Position numbers and translations under genes: made by a program
Source of the DNA: RGIG8767 sp964487395
GTDB taxonomy: Bacteria; Bacillota; Clostridia; Lachnospirales; Lachnospiraceae
Direction of reading: 5' to 3'
Assembly (NCBI GenBank): GCA_964487395.1
Contig: CAZAQH010000107.1
Span: 1 to 5,728 of the forward strand
Length of the DNA stretch: 5,728 nt
Part shown: one piece after another, positions 1-5,728 of the stretch
Layout: each line of letters begins with the position of its first letter
Position numbering within the stretch: position 1 is the stretch's first letter
Notes under the pieces: generated by a model
Seen by the model: the letters and a program-made list of their open reading frames with translations, nothing else
Database searches by the model: none
Told to the model about the DNA's origin: nothing

Positions 1-1278
1 AGAGTCACCAAAGAATTTGCACAGTCAACGGTTTCAAAAATTTTAAATCTTGTGGAAAATGCGACCTCAAAGAAAGCACAATCCGAGAACTTTATTACTA
101 AATTTGCAAAATACTATACGCCAATTGTTGTTATAAGTGCAGTTCTATTAGCATTTATTCCACCATTTATTTTACAACAGCCTTTTAGCCCGTGGATATA
201 CAGAGCACTTACCTTTTTAGTTATATCCTGTCCATGTGCATTAGTTATCAGTGTACCGCTCAGCTTCTTTGGCGGAATTGGTGGAGCCGGAAAAGCAGGA
301 ATTTTAGTAAAGGGAAGTACATATCTGGAATTATTATCCAAAGCAGAAATGGTAGTTATGGATAAAACGGGTACACTTACAAAAGGAATTTTCAAGGTAA
401 TGGAAATAGTCCCCGTAGATGATAGTATTTCCAAAGAAGAATTATTGGCAAAGACAGCAATTGCAGAGAGCTATTCCAATCATCCGATATCGATATCACT
501 GCAGAAAGCATATGGAAAAGAAATAGATAAAGCAAGACTTGGAATAATAGAAGAGACGGCAGGTCATGGTATTACTGCCATAGTAGATGGAATACAGTTA
601 TATATAGGTAATCAGAAGTTGATGAGCAGTATTAATATTACAATACCAGATATTACACAGATAGGTACGGTTGTCTATGTAGCAGAAAAAGAAAAATTGC
701 TTGGCTATATTGTGATTGCAGATGAAGAAAAAGATGATGCGGCACTTGCGATACGTTTAATGAAACAATGTGGTGTTAAAAAGACAGTTATGTTAACCGG
801 AGATAGAAAAGAAACTGCGAAATACATGGCAGAGAAGCTTGGGCTTGATGAATATTATTCAGAACTTCTTCCGGGTGACAAAGTAGATAAAATGGAAAAA
901 CTGTTTTCAGAGAAATCAGATAATGGTAAAATTGTTTTTGTAGGAGACGGTATTAATGATGCACCGGTATTGGCAAGAGCCGATATTGGAGTTGCAATGG
1001 GAGGACTTGGCTCAGATGCAGCAATAGAAGCAGCCGACGTTGTAATCATGACGGATGAACCGAGTAAAATAGCAAAAGCCATTCAGATATCCAACAAAAC
1101 ACTTAAGATTGTTCATCAGAATATTGTATTTGCGCTTGGAGTTAAAGTTCTGGTCCTGATTTTAGCGGCTTTGGGAATGGCATCTATGTGGGCAGCTGTA
1201 TTTGCCGATGTTGGAGTAGCTTTCCTTGCTATTTTAAATGCGATGCGTGCCATGAAAGTACCGGGAACTCTTAAATAA
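1..1278 (+). CDS. Zn2+/Cd2+/Pb2+-type P1B ATPase (metal efflux pump), 5'-truncated by the window edge
   Basis: This is the C-terminal part (425 codons) of an ATP-driven heavy-metal exporter of the inner membrane. The reading frame is open from base 1, and the first residues (RVTKEFAQSTVSKILNLVEN) are the family's actuator-domain end, so the GTG at 52 is an internal codon and not the start. Visible in order: a membrane segment near 112-183; a second with the metal-binding CPC motif (229-237); the phosphorylated Asp in DKTGTLT (361-381); the HP motif of the nucleotide domain (481-486); TGD (796-804); GDGINDAP (943-966); then two C-terminal membrane segments. These last carry a Lys (1144-1146) and, 21 residues on, the Asp of DVG (1207-1215), matching the spacing of ZntA Lys693 and Asp714. 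That combination marks the P1B-2 group specific for Zn, Cd and Pb, rather than copper pumps. Family members usually run 620-750 residues, so about 200-300 are missing upstream, including any metal-binding N-terminal domain. No damage is seen. The exact metal and a name such as zntA or cadA cannot be settled from this part. Confidence 0.95.
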   Translation, partial: RVTKEFAQSTVSKILNLVENATSKKAQSENFITKFAKYYTPIVVISAVLLAFIPPFILQQPFSPWIYRALTFLVISCPCALVISVPLSFFGGIGGAGKAGILVKGSTYLELLSKAEMVVMDKTGTLTKGIFKVMEIVPVDDSISKEELLAKTAIAESYSNHPISISLQKAYGKEIDKARLGIIEETAGHGITAIVDGIQLYIGNQKLMSSINITIPDITQIGTVVYVAEKEKLLGYIVIADEEKDDAALAIRLMKQCGVKKTVMLTGDRKETAKYMAEKLGLDEYYSELLPGDKVDKMEKLFSEKSDNGKIVFVGDGINDAPVLARADIGVAMGGLGSDAAIEAADVVIMTDEPSKIAKAIQISNKTLKIVHQNIVFALGVKVLVLILAALGMASMWAAVFADVGVAFLAILNAMRAMKVPGTLK

Positions 1279-1301
1279 AATCACTTGAATCGTGCATTTT
1301 A
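1276..1301 (+). other. Bulged RNA hairpin in the ATPase-glpK gap
   Basis: Bases 1276-1284 pair with 1292-1301 to form nine base pairs (TAAAATCAC against GTG-C-ATTTTA, with C1295 bulged) around a seven-base loop at 1285-1291. The stem begins at the ATPase stop codon and ends two bases before the glpK Shine-Dalgarno site. No T-run follows, so it is not an intrinsic terminator. It could be an mRNA processing or stability element, or it could be chance: six of the nine pairs are A-U. Confidence 0.35.
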
Positions 1302-1303
1302 AT

Positions 1304-1308
1304 GGAGG
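1304..1308 (+). promoter_or_regulatory. Ribosome binding site deciding the glpK start
   Basis: GGAGG lies four bases before the ATG at 1313, a tight but usable spacing. An in-frame GTG at 1292 would add seven residues (MHFNGGS) that the family lacks. That GTG has no Shine-Dalgarno site in front of it and sits inside the hairpin, so ATG 1313 is preferred. Confidence 0.85.
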
Positions 1309-1312
1309 CAGT

Positions 1313-2806
1313 ATGGAACAATACATTTTGGCAATTGATCAGGGAACTACAAGCAGCAGAGCGATTATTTTCAACCATAACGGTGAAATCGTAAGCAGTG
1401 CCCAAAAAGAGTTTACACAATATTTTCCACAGGGTGGCTGGGTTGAACATGATGCGAACGAAATATGGCTTTCCGTTATAGCAGTTTATATGGAAGCTAT
1501 GGCGAATTCAGGTCTTAAACCGGAACAGATAGCAGGAATCGGCATCACCAATCAAAGAGAGACAGCTGTAGTATGGGATAAAAATACAGGCAATCCAATT
1601 TATCATGCAATTTGCTGGCAATCAAGGCAGACGGCAGATATCTGTGAGACGTTGCGTCAAAATGGTTATGAAAAAATGATTAAGGAAAAAACAGGATTAT
1701 TAATAGATCCTTATTTTTCCGGAACAAAAATAAAATGGATTTTGGACCACGTAGAGGGTGCAAGACAAAAGGCAGAAAATGGTGAACTTCTATTTGGAAC
1801 GATAGATTCCTGGCTTGTATATAAATTAACAGGTGGAAAAGTACATGTAACAGATTATTCCAATGCAAGCAGAACACTTTTGTACAATATTTATAAGCAT
1901 TGTTGGGATGAAGAATTACTTGATATGCTTTCCATACCGGCAAGCATGCTTCCACAGGTAAAGCCGTCTTCGTGTATTTATGGATATACGGCAAGCCACC
2001 ATTTCTATAATCGAGAAGTTCCGATTGCAGGTATTGCAGGTGACCAGCAGGCAGCGTTGTTTGGCCAGACATGTTTTAAACCGGGCATGGCAAAAAATAC
2101 ATACGGAACGGGTTGTTTTTTACTGATGAACACAGGAGAACATCCGATTCAGTCAAAGTCAGGGCTTGTTACGACGATTGCATGGGGACTTGATGATAAA
2201 GTAGAATATGCACTGGAAGGAAGTGTGTTCGTAGCAGGAAGTGCCATTCAGTGGCTGAGGGACGGACTTCATATGATTGATACAGCCCCCGAAAGTGAAA
2301 ATGTGGCAGTGACAGTAGGTAATTCACAGGGAGTCTATGTAGTCCCGGCATTTGTAGGACTTGGAGCTCCTTATTGGGATGATAAAGCAAGAGGTGCTGT
2401 ATTTGGCATTACACGAGGCACATCAAAAGCACATTTTGTCCGCGCCACACTGGAATCACTGGCGTATCAGTCAAGGGATTTGATAGAAGCTATGGAAAGA
2501 GACAGTGAAATCCCACTTACCAAATTAAAGGTAGACGGCGGAGCTGTTAAAAATAACCTCTTGATGCAGTTTCAGTCGGATATTCTAAACGTTCCGGTAG
2601 AGCGACCTGTTTTAAATGAGACAACAGCACTTGGAGCAGCATATTTAGCCGGCCTTGCAGTTGGTTTTTATAAAGATAAAGAAGACCTTTTAAATAACTA
2701 CCAAAAAGACAGAGTATTCACTCCGAATATTAACGAAAATGTACGGGAAGAACTATATAACGGCTGGAAAAAAGCAGTAAAAGCAACAATGGCATTTCAC
2801 GAATAA
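1313..2806 (+). CDS. glpK: Glycerol kinase
   Basis: A cytoplasmic FGGY-family kinase that converts glycerol and ATP to sn-glycerol 3-phosphate, the entry step of glycerol use and a source of lipid precursor. With the ATG at 1313 it has 497 residues, the normal family length. The N-terminal phosphate-binding motif DQGTTSSR is at residues 9-16. Glycerol-contacting residues Arg82, Glu83, Tyr134 and Asp244 are all present, each one position off E. coli numbering; Asp244 (in GDQQ) is the catalytic base. The C-terminal FGGY region includes GLGAPYWD (349-356) and VDGGAVKNN (407-415). His230, in HHFYNREVPIAG, matches the histidine that HPr of the phosphotransferase system phosphorylates to activate GlpK in Bacillus and Enterococcus (known from the family), so PTS control is inferred here. 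The gene follows the metal ATPase by 34 bases with no visible promoter and ends at a terminator. Its usual partners glpF and glpD are not adjacent. No missing residues or frameshifts are seen. Confidence 0.98.
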   Translation: MEQYILAIDQGTTSSRAIIFNHNGEIVSSAQKEFTQYFPQGGWVEHDANEIWLSVIAVYMEAMANSGLKPEQIAGIGITNQRETAVVWDKNTGNPIYHAICWQSRQTADICETLRQNGYEKMIKEKTGLLIDPYFSGTKIKWILDHVEGARQKAENGELLFGTIDSWLVYKLTGGKVHVTDYSNASRTLLYNIYKHCWDEELLDMLSIPASMLPQVKPSSCIYGYTASHHFYNREVPIAGIAGDQQAALFGQTCFKPGMAKNTYGTGCFLLMNTGEHPIQSKSGLVTTIAWGLDDKVEYALEGSVFVAGSAIQWLRDGLHMIDTAPESENVAVTVGNSQGVYVVPAFVGLGAPYWDDKARGAVFGITRGTSKAHFVRATLESLAYQSRDLIEAMERDSEIPLTKLKVDGGAVKNNLLMQFQSDILNVPVERPVLNETTALGAAYLAGLAVGFYKDKEDLLNNYQKDRVFTPNINENVREELYNGWKKAVKATMAFHE

Positions 2807-2811
2807 AGAAA

Positions 2812-2846
2812 GAAAAAAGTATCTTAATTTTTAAGATATTTTTTTT
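2812..2846 (+). terminator. Rho-independent terminator after glpK
   Basis: A perfect 8-bp stem (TATCTTAA at 2820-2827, TTAAGATA at 2831-2838) with a three-base TTT loop is followed by eight T residues (2839-2846). It begins a few bases after the glpK stop. The A-run at 2813-2818 can pair with the T-run and lengthen the stem, so the structure could also act on transcripts from the opposite strand. The core stem is very AT-rich (one G-C pair), which may make it leaky. Confidence 0.85.
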
Positions 2847-2870
2847 ATAGATATTTTATATTTTCCTATA

Positions 2871-2898
2871 TTGACAAATCATCACACTGTGTTATAGT
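2871..2898 (+). promoter_or_regulatory. Sigma-A (vegetative) promoter for clpB
   Basis: A perfect -35 box TTGACA (2871-2876) is followed after 16 bases by TATAGT (2893-2898). A TG one base upstream of the -10 (2890-2891) makes it an extended -10. The 30 bases before the -35 are almost all A and T and could serve as an UP element. Transcription would start near 2905, leaving a leader of about 55 bases. No CIRCE element (TTAGCACTC-N9-GAGTGCTAA) and no CtsR direct repeat (GGTCAAA-type) is visible from the terminator to the clpB start, so the usual Gram-positive heat-shock repressor sites appear absent here. Confidence 0.85.
2881..2895. repeat. Imperfect palindrome in the clpB promoter spacer (possible operator)
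   Basis: ATCACAC-T-GTGTTAT has half-sites that match at six of seven positions around a central T. It fills the gap between -35 and -10 and reaches into the -10, where a bound repressor would block RNA polymerase. It matches no operator I recognise. A 15-base palindrome of this quality can arise by chance in AT-rich DNA. Confidence 0.3.
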
Positions 2899-2919
2899 CA
2901 GAATAGAACAAATAAAACA

Positions 2920-2964
2920 ATGAGGCGAATATATAAGTTAGGTAGAGAGGAGAGAGGTCTATGA
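2920..2964 (+). other. Possible 14-codon upstream ORF overlapping the clpB start
   Basis: An ATG at 2920 opens a frame encoding MRRIYKLGREERGL and stops at TGA 2962-2964, which overlaps the clpB ATG as ATGA. It lies wholly within the predicted clpB leader. The overlap would allow translational coupling. Against it, there is no Shine-Dalgarno site before this ATG (only an A-rich stretch), and the latter half of the peptide is simply the purine-rich clpB ribosome binding site read in another frame. It may well not be translated. Confidence 0.2.
2948..2952 (+). promoter_or_regulatory. Ribosome binding site for clpB
   Basis: AGGAG lies eight bases before the ATG at 2961, inside a run of 14 purines (2944-2957). 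A second match, GAGAGG at 2952-2957, is only three bases from the start and is probably too close to be the main site. Confidence 0.85.
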
Positions 2965-5549
2965 ATATATCAAAATTTACGCAAAAGTCCATGCAGGCTG
3001 TGGAACAATGTGAAAAATTAGCTTATGACTATGGCAATCAGGAGATTGAACAGGAACATTTATTGTATAGTCTGATTACCATTGAGGATAGCCTGATTAT
3101 TAAATTAATTGAAAAGATGGAGATTAATAAGGAACATTTTGTCAATCGCTGTGAACAGGCACTGAATAAAAGAGTAAAAGTGCAGGGCGGTCAGGTTTAT
3201 GTTGGGAAGGATTTAAATAAGGTCTTAGTCAGTGCCGAGGATGAAGCCAAGAGAATGGGAGATGAGTATGTCTCCGTAGAACATCTTTTATTATCCATGA
3301 TTCAATATCCGAATAAAGAAATAAAAGCTCTTTTTTCAGAGTATGGAATTACAAGAGACCGATTTTTACAGGCATTGTCTACCGTACGAGGTAATCAGAA
3401 GGTGACAAGTGACAATCCCGAGGCAACTTATGATACTTTGGAAAAATACGGACAGGATCTTGTTGAAAAAGCCAAGAACCAAAAGCTTGACCCTGTAATC
3501 GGAAGAGATAATGAAATTCGTAACATCATTCGTATTCTATCGAGAAAGACAAAAAATAATCCAGTCTTAATTGGTGAACCTGGTGTAGGAAAGACTGCTG
3601 TTGTCGAAGGACTTGCCCAGAGAATTGTACGAGGAGATGTTCCACAGGGCTTAAAGGATAAAAAGCTTTTTGCACTGGATATGGGTGCACTTGTAGCGGG
3701 TGCCAAATACAGAGGAGAATTTGAGGAACGATTAAAGGCAGTTTTGGATGATGTGAAAAACAGCGATGGACAGATAATACTGTTTATTGATGAACTTCAT
3801 ACGATTGTAGGAGCCGGCAAGACAGATGGTGCATTAGATGCAGGCAATATGCTCAAACCACTTTTAGCAAGAGGTGAACTTCATTGTATTGGTGCGACTA
3901 CATTAGATGAATACAGACAGTATATTGAAAAAGATGCAGCCCTTGAGCGAAGATTCCAGCCAGTTATGGTAGATGAACCGACAGTTGAGGATACGATATC
4001 CATTTTGCGTGGTTTAAAGGAACGCTATGAGGTATTCCATGGTGTTAAAATTATGGATAATGCACTGGTAAGTGCGGCGACTCTTTCCAATCGTTATATC
4101 AGTGACCGTTTTTTGCCGGATAAGGCAATTGATTTGGTAGATGAGGCTTGTGCACTTATTAAGACAGAGATGGATTCCATGCCGACCGAATTAGATGAAC
4201 TTCGCCGTCGTGTTATGCAGATGGAAATCGAAGAAACTGCTCTTAAGAAGGAAAATGACCGATTGAGTCAGGAAAGACTTCAGAATCTTCAAAAAGAGCT
4301 GGCAGAATTAAAAGAAGAATTTAATAATCGCAAAGCACAATGGGATAATGAAAAAACAAGTGTCGAAAAGCTTTCTCACATCAGAGAAGAAATAGAGAGA
4401 ATGAGCAATGAAATCCAGATTGCACAAAGAGAAGGCAATTACGAAAAGGCAGCAGAACTAAGCTATGGAAAATTACCGGCACTGAAAAAACAACTGGAGA
4501 TTGAAGAAGAACGTGTTAAATCACAGGATTTATCTCTGGTACACGAAAGCGTATCCGAAGAAGAAATTGCGAGAATCATCTCAAGATGGACAGGAATACC
4601 GGTCAGTAAATTAAATGAGAGCGAGAGAAATAAGACCTTACATTTAGATGAGGAACTGCACAAGAGAGTAATCGGACAAAATGAAGGTGTTACAAAAGTA
4701 ACCGAAGCAATTATCCGTTCCAAAGCAGGTATTAAAGATCCAAGTAAACCAATCGGTTCTTTCCTGTTTTTAGGACCTACCGGTGTGGGAAAAACGGAAC
4801 TTGCAAAAACGTTAGCCGCATCCTTGTTTGATGATGAAAATAATATGGTGCGTATTGATATGAGTGAGTATATGGAGAAATATTCCGTATCCCGTTTAAT
4901 TGGGGCACCTCCCGGATACGTAGGATACGAGGAAGGTGGACAATTGACTGAAGCAGTCCGTAGAAAACCATACTCGGTTGTTCTTTTTGATGAAATTGAA
5001 AAAGCACATCCAGATGTCTTTAATATCTTATTACAGGTATTAGATGATGGACGTATTACCGATTCACAGGGCAGAGTAGTTGATTTTAAAAATACGATTC
5101 TGATAATGACATCCAATATTGGTGCTAATTATCTGCTTGAAGGCATCGACGAATCCGGTAATATTTTAAAAGAGACAGAAGATATGGTAATGGCGGATTT
5201 GCGTAATCATTTCAGACCGGAATTCTTAAATCGACTCGATGAGACAATTCTGTTTAAGCCCTTGACTAAAGACAATATAGGAGGTATCATTCGTCTAATT
5301 ATTGAAGACTTAAATAAAAGACTAGGCGACAAAGAATTAAAAATAGAATTGACGGATGAAGCAAAACATTTTATTGTAGAAAACGGATATGATCCGGTAT
5401 ATGGTGCAAGACCATTGAAGCGATACATTCAGAAATATGTTGAGACACTCGTAGCAAAACTGATTCTGGGAGACAGTGTTTCAGTGGGTGATACCATTTT
5501 AATTGAAGTGAATGGAGCTTCTTTGACGGCACGAAAAAAAATCAAATGA
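2961..5549 (+). CDS. clpB: ATP-dependent protein disaggregase ClpB (Hsp100)
   Basis: A cytoplasmic hexameric AAA+ chaperone that threads proteins out of aggregates, working with DnaK-DnaJ-GrpE (known from the family; those genes are not in this window). The 862 residues match the usual length of about 860. Domains in order: Clp_N substrate domain (1-145); NBD1 with Walker A GEPGVGKT (205-212), pore-loop Tyr250, Walker B with Glu278 and arginine fingers Arg330-331; the coiled-coil middle domain (about 406-520); NBD2 with Walker A GPTGVGKT (605-612), pore-loop Tyr653 in GYVGYEEGG, Walker B with Glu678, arginine finger Arg758 and sensor-2 GARPLKR (815-821). The long middle domain, including NYEKAAELSYGKLP (493-506), separates ClpB from ClpA, ClpC and ClpX; no ClpP-binding loop of the IGF/IGL type is evident in NBD2. 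All key residues are present. The start fits the family N-terminus and has a good ribosome site. The gene has its own sigma-A promoter and probably carries the DUF4250 gene downstream. Confidence 0.98.
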   Translation: MNISKFTQKSMQAVEQCEKLAYDYGNQEIEQEHLLYSLITIEDSLIIKLIEKMEINKEHFVNRCEQALNKRVKVQGGQVYVGKDLNKVLVSAEDEAKRMGDEYVSVEHLLLSMIQYPNKEIKALFSEYGITRDRFLQALSTVRGNQKVTSDNPEATYDTLEKYGQDLVEKAKNQKLDPVIGRDNEIRNIIRILSRKTKNNPVLIGEPGVGKTAVVEGLAQRIVRGDVPQGLKDKKLFALDMGALVAGAKYRGEFEERLKAVLDDVKNSDGQIILFIDELHTIVGAGKTDGALDAGNMLKPLLARGELHCIGATTLDEYRQYIEKDAALERRFQPVMVDEPTVEDTISILRGLKERYEVFHGVKIMDNALVSAATLSNRYISDRFLPDKAIDLVDEACALIKTEMDSMPTELDELRRRVMQMEIEETALKKENDRLSQERLQNLQKELAELKEEFNNRKAQWDNEKTSVEKLSHIREEIERMSNEIQIAQREGNYEKAAELSYGKLPALKKQLEIEEERVKSQDLSLVHESVSEEEIARIISRWTGIPVSKLNESERNKTLHLDEELHKRVIGQNEGVTKVTEAIIRSKAGIKDPSKPIGSFLFLGPTGVGKTELAKTLAASLFDDENNMVRIDMSEYMEKYSVSRLIGAPPGYVGYEEGGQLTEAVRRKPYSVVLFDEIEKAHPDVFNILLQVLDDGRITDSQGRVVDFKNTILIMTSNIGANYLLEGIDESGNILKETEDMVMADLRNHFRPEFLNRLDETILFKPLTKDNIGGIIRLIIEDLNKRLGDKELKIELTDEAKHFIVENGYDPVYGARPLKRYIQKYVETLVAKLILGDSVSVGDTILIEVNGASLTARKKIK
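3388..3404 (+). promoter_or_regulatory. Candidate internal translation start for a short ClpB
   Basis: GAGG (3388-3391) lies ten bases before an in-frame GTG (3402-3404) encoding Val148. E. coli ClpB is known to initiate internally at Val149, giving a form without the N-terminal domain. Here the codon falls at the same place, in the linker between the N-domain and NBD1. The spacing is somewhat long and the Shine-Dalgarno match is only four bases, so this is a positional analogy and not proof. Confidence 0.35.
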
Positions 5550-5553
5550 GAGG
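5548..5553 (+). promoter_or_regulatory. Ribosome binding site for the DUF4250 gene
   Basis: GAGAGG lies nine bases before the ATG at 5563 and overlaps the clpB stop codon. This fixes the start of the short downstream gene and suggests that it is translated from the clpB transcript. Confidence 0.8.
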
Positions 5554-5562
5554 AAATAAAAT

Positions 5563-5728
5563 ATGATTCCAAAAGACCCGGTAATGCTGCTTAGCTTTAT
5601 CAACTTAAAATTAAGAGATTATTATAAAAATATGGCAGATTTATGTGAAGACCTCAATGTAGAAGAAAAAGAGATTACAGATAAGCTTGCAACAATTGGG
5701 TACACCTATAATGCAGCGAGCAATCAAT
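5563..5728 (+). CDS. DUF4250 family small protein, 3'-truncated by the window edge
   Basis: Fifty-five codons are visible, beginning MIPKDPVMLLSFINLKLRDY and running to a YTYNAASNQ end at the window edge. I recognise the opening (MIPKDPVMLLSFxNxKLRDYY, then a Leu-Cys-xx-Leu segment and an IGYxY motif) as the DUF4250 family of short proteins, about 60 residues, found in Firmicutes and some other anaerobes. Only a few codons are therefore likely to be missing. No signal peptide or membrane segment is visible. The pattern of charged helices could be a small helix-turn-helix-like fold, which is inference only; the function is unknown. It starts 13 bases after the clpB stop with a good ribosome site and no terminator or promoter between, so it is probably co-transcribed with clpB. 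That does not show a shared function. Confidence 0.85.
   Translation, partial: MIPKDPVMLLSFINLKLRDYYKNMADLCEDLNVEEKEITDKLATIGYTYNAASNQ

Noticed and set aside
52..54. GTG as start of the metal ATPase
   Set aside because: The same frame is open back to base 1 and the 17 upstream residues are typical of the family, so this is an internal valine.
1292..1294. GTG as start of glpK
   Set aside because: It would add seven non-family residues and has no ribosome site; GGAGG precedes the ATG at 1313, which gives the normal length and N-terminus.
1680..2072. 130-codon open frame on the minus strand within glpK
   Set aside because: It is antisense to well-conserved glpK sequence, with no recognisable domain and no reason to think it is expressed.
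2835..2857. Two copies of GATATTTT (2835-2842, 2850-2857) resembling a direct-repeat operator
   Set aside because: They are simple AT-rich words, one being part of the terminator; no match to a CtsR-type repeat.
4463..5116. 217-codon open frame on the minus strand within clpB
   Set aside because: It lies entirely opposite the conserved NBD2 of clpB, and its translation is low-complexity and Ser/Ile-rich with no recognisable domain; it is a shadow of the real gene.
1..5728. Mobile element, CRISPR array, tRNA, rRNA or defence system
   Set aside because: I saw no transposase, integrase, regularly spaced repeats, terminal inverted repeats, tRNA-like cloverleaf or defence-gene motif; coding sequence covers nearly the whole window.

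Overview
The window is AT-rich DNA from a low-GC Gram-positive bacterium. I infer a member of the Firmicutes class Clostridia, most likely a Lachnospiraceae-type gut anaerobe. The reasons are the AT-biased codons, strong purine-rich Shine-Dalgarno sites, a GlpK carrying the Gram-positive regulatory histidine, and a DUF4250 gene next to clpB. The assignment rests on sequence character, not on a database match.

All four genes lie on the + strand and read left to right. (1) 1-1278: the C-terminal part of a P1B-type heavy-metal ATPase with the Zn/Cd/Pb signature; its N-terminus lies before the window. (2) 1313-2806: a complete glycerol kinase, glpK, 34 bases after the ATPase with no visible terminator or promoter between them, so the two are probably co-transcribed. 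A bulged hairpin fills most of that gap. (3) 2812-2846: an intrinsic terminator that closes the first unit. (4) 2871-2898: a near-consensus sigma-A promoter with an extended -10, followed by a leader of about 55 bases. (5) 2961-5549: a complete clpB disaggregase with every expected ATPase and pore-loop residue. (6) 5563 to the window end: the start of a small DUF4250-family protein, 13 bases after clpB and probably in the same transcript.

The first unit combines metal efflux with glycerol phosphorylation, which have no obvious shared pathway. No glpF, glpD or glpP is visible beside glpK. The second unit is a protein-quality-control gene plus a small protein of unknown function. No canonical heat-shock operator (CIRCE or CtsR box) is visible at the clpB promoter. 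An imperfect palindrome does lie between its -35 and -10 elements, and a 14-codon upstream ORF overlaps the clpB start.

Nothing here amounts to a new defence system, mobile element, CRISPR array or RNA gene. The window is mostly ordinary housekeeping sequence. The points worth a second look are small regulatory ones around glpK and clpB, and the uncharacterised gene downstream of clpB.
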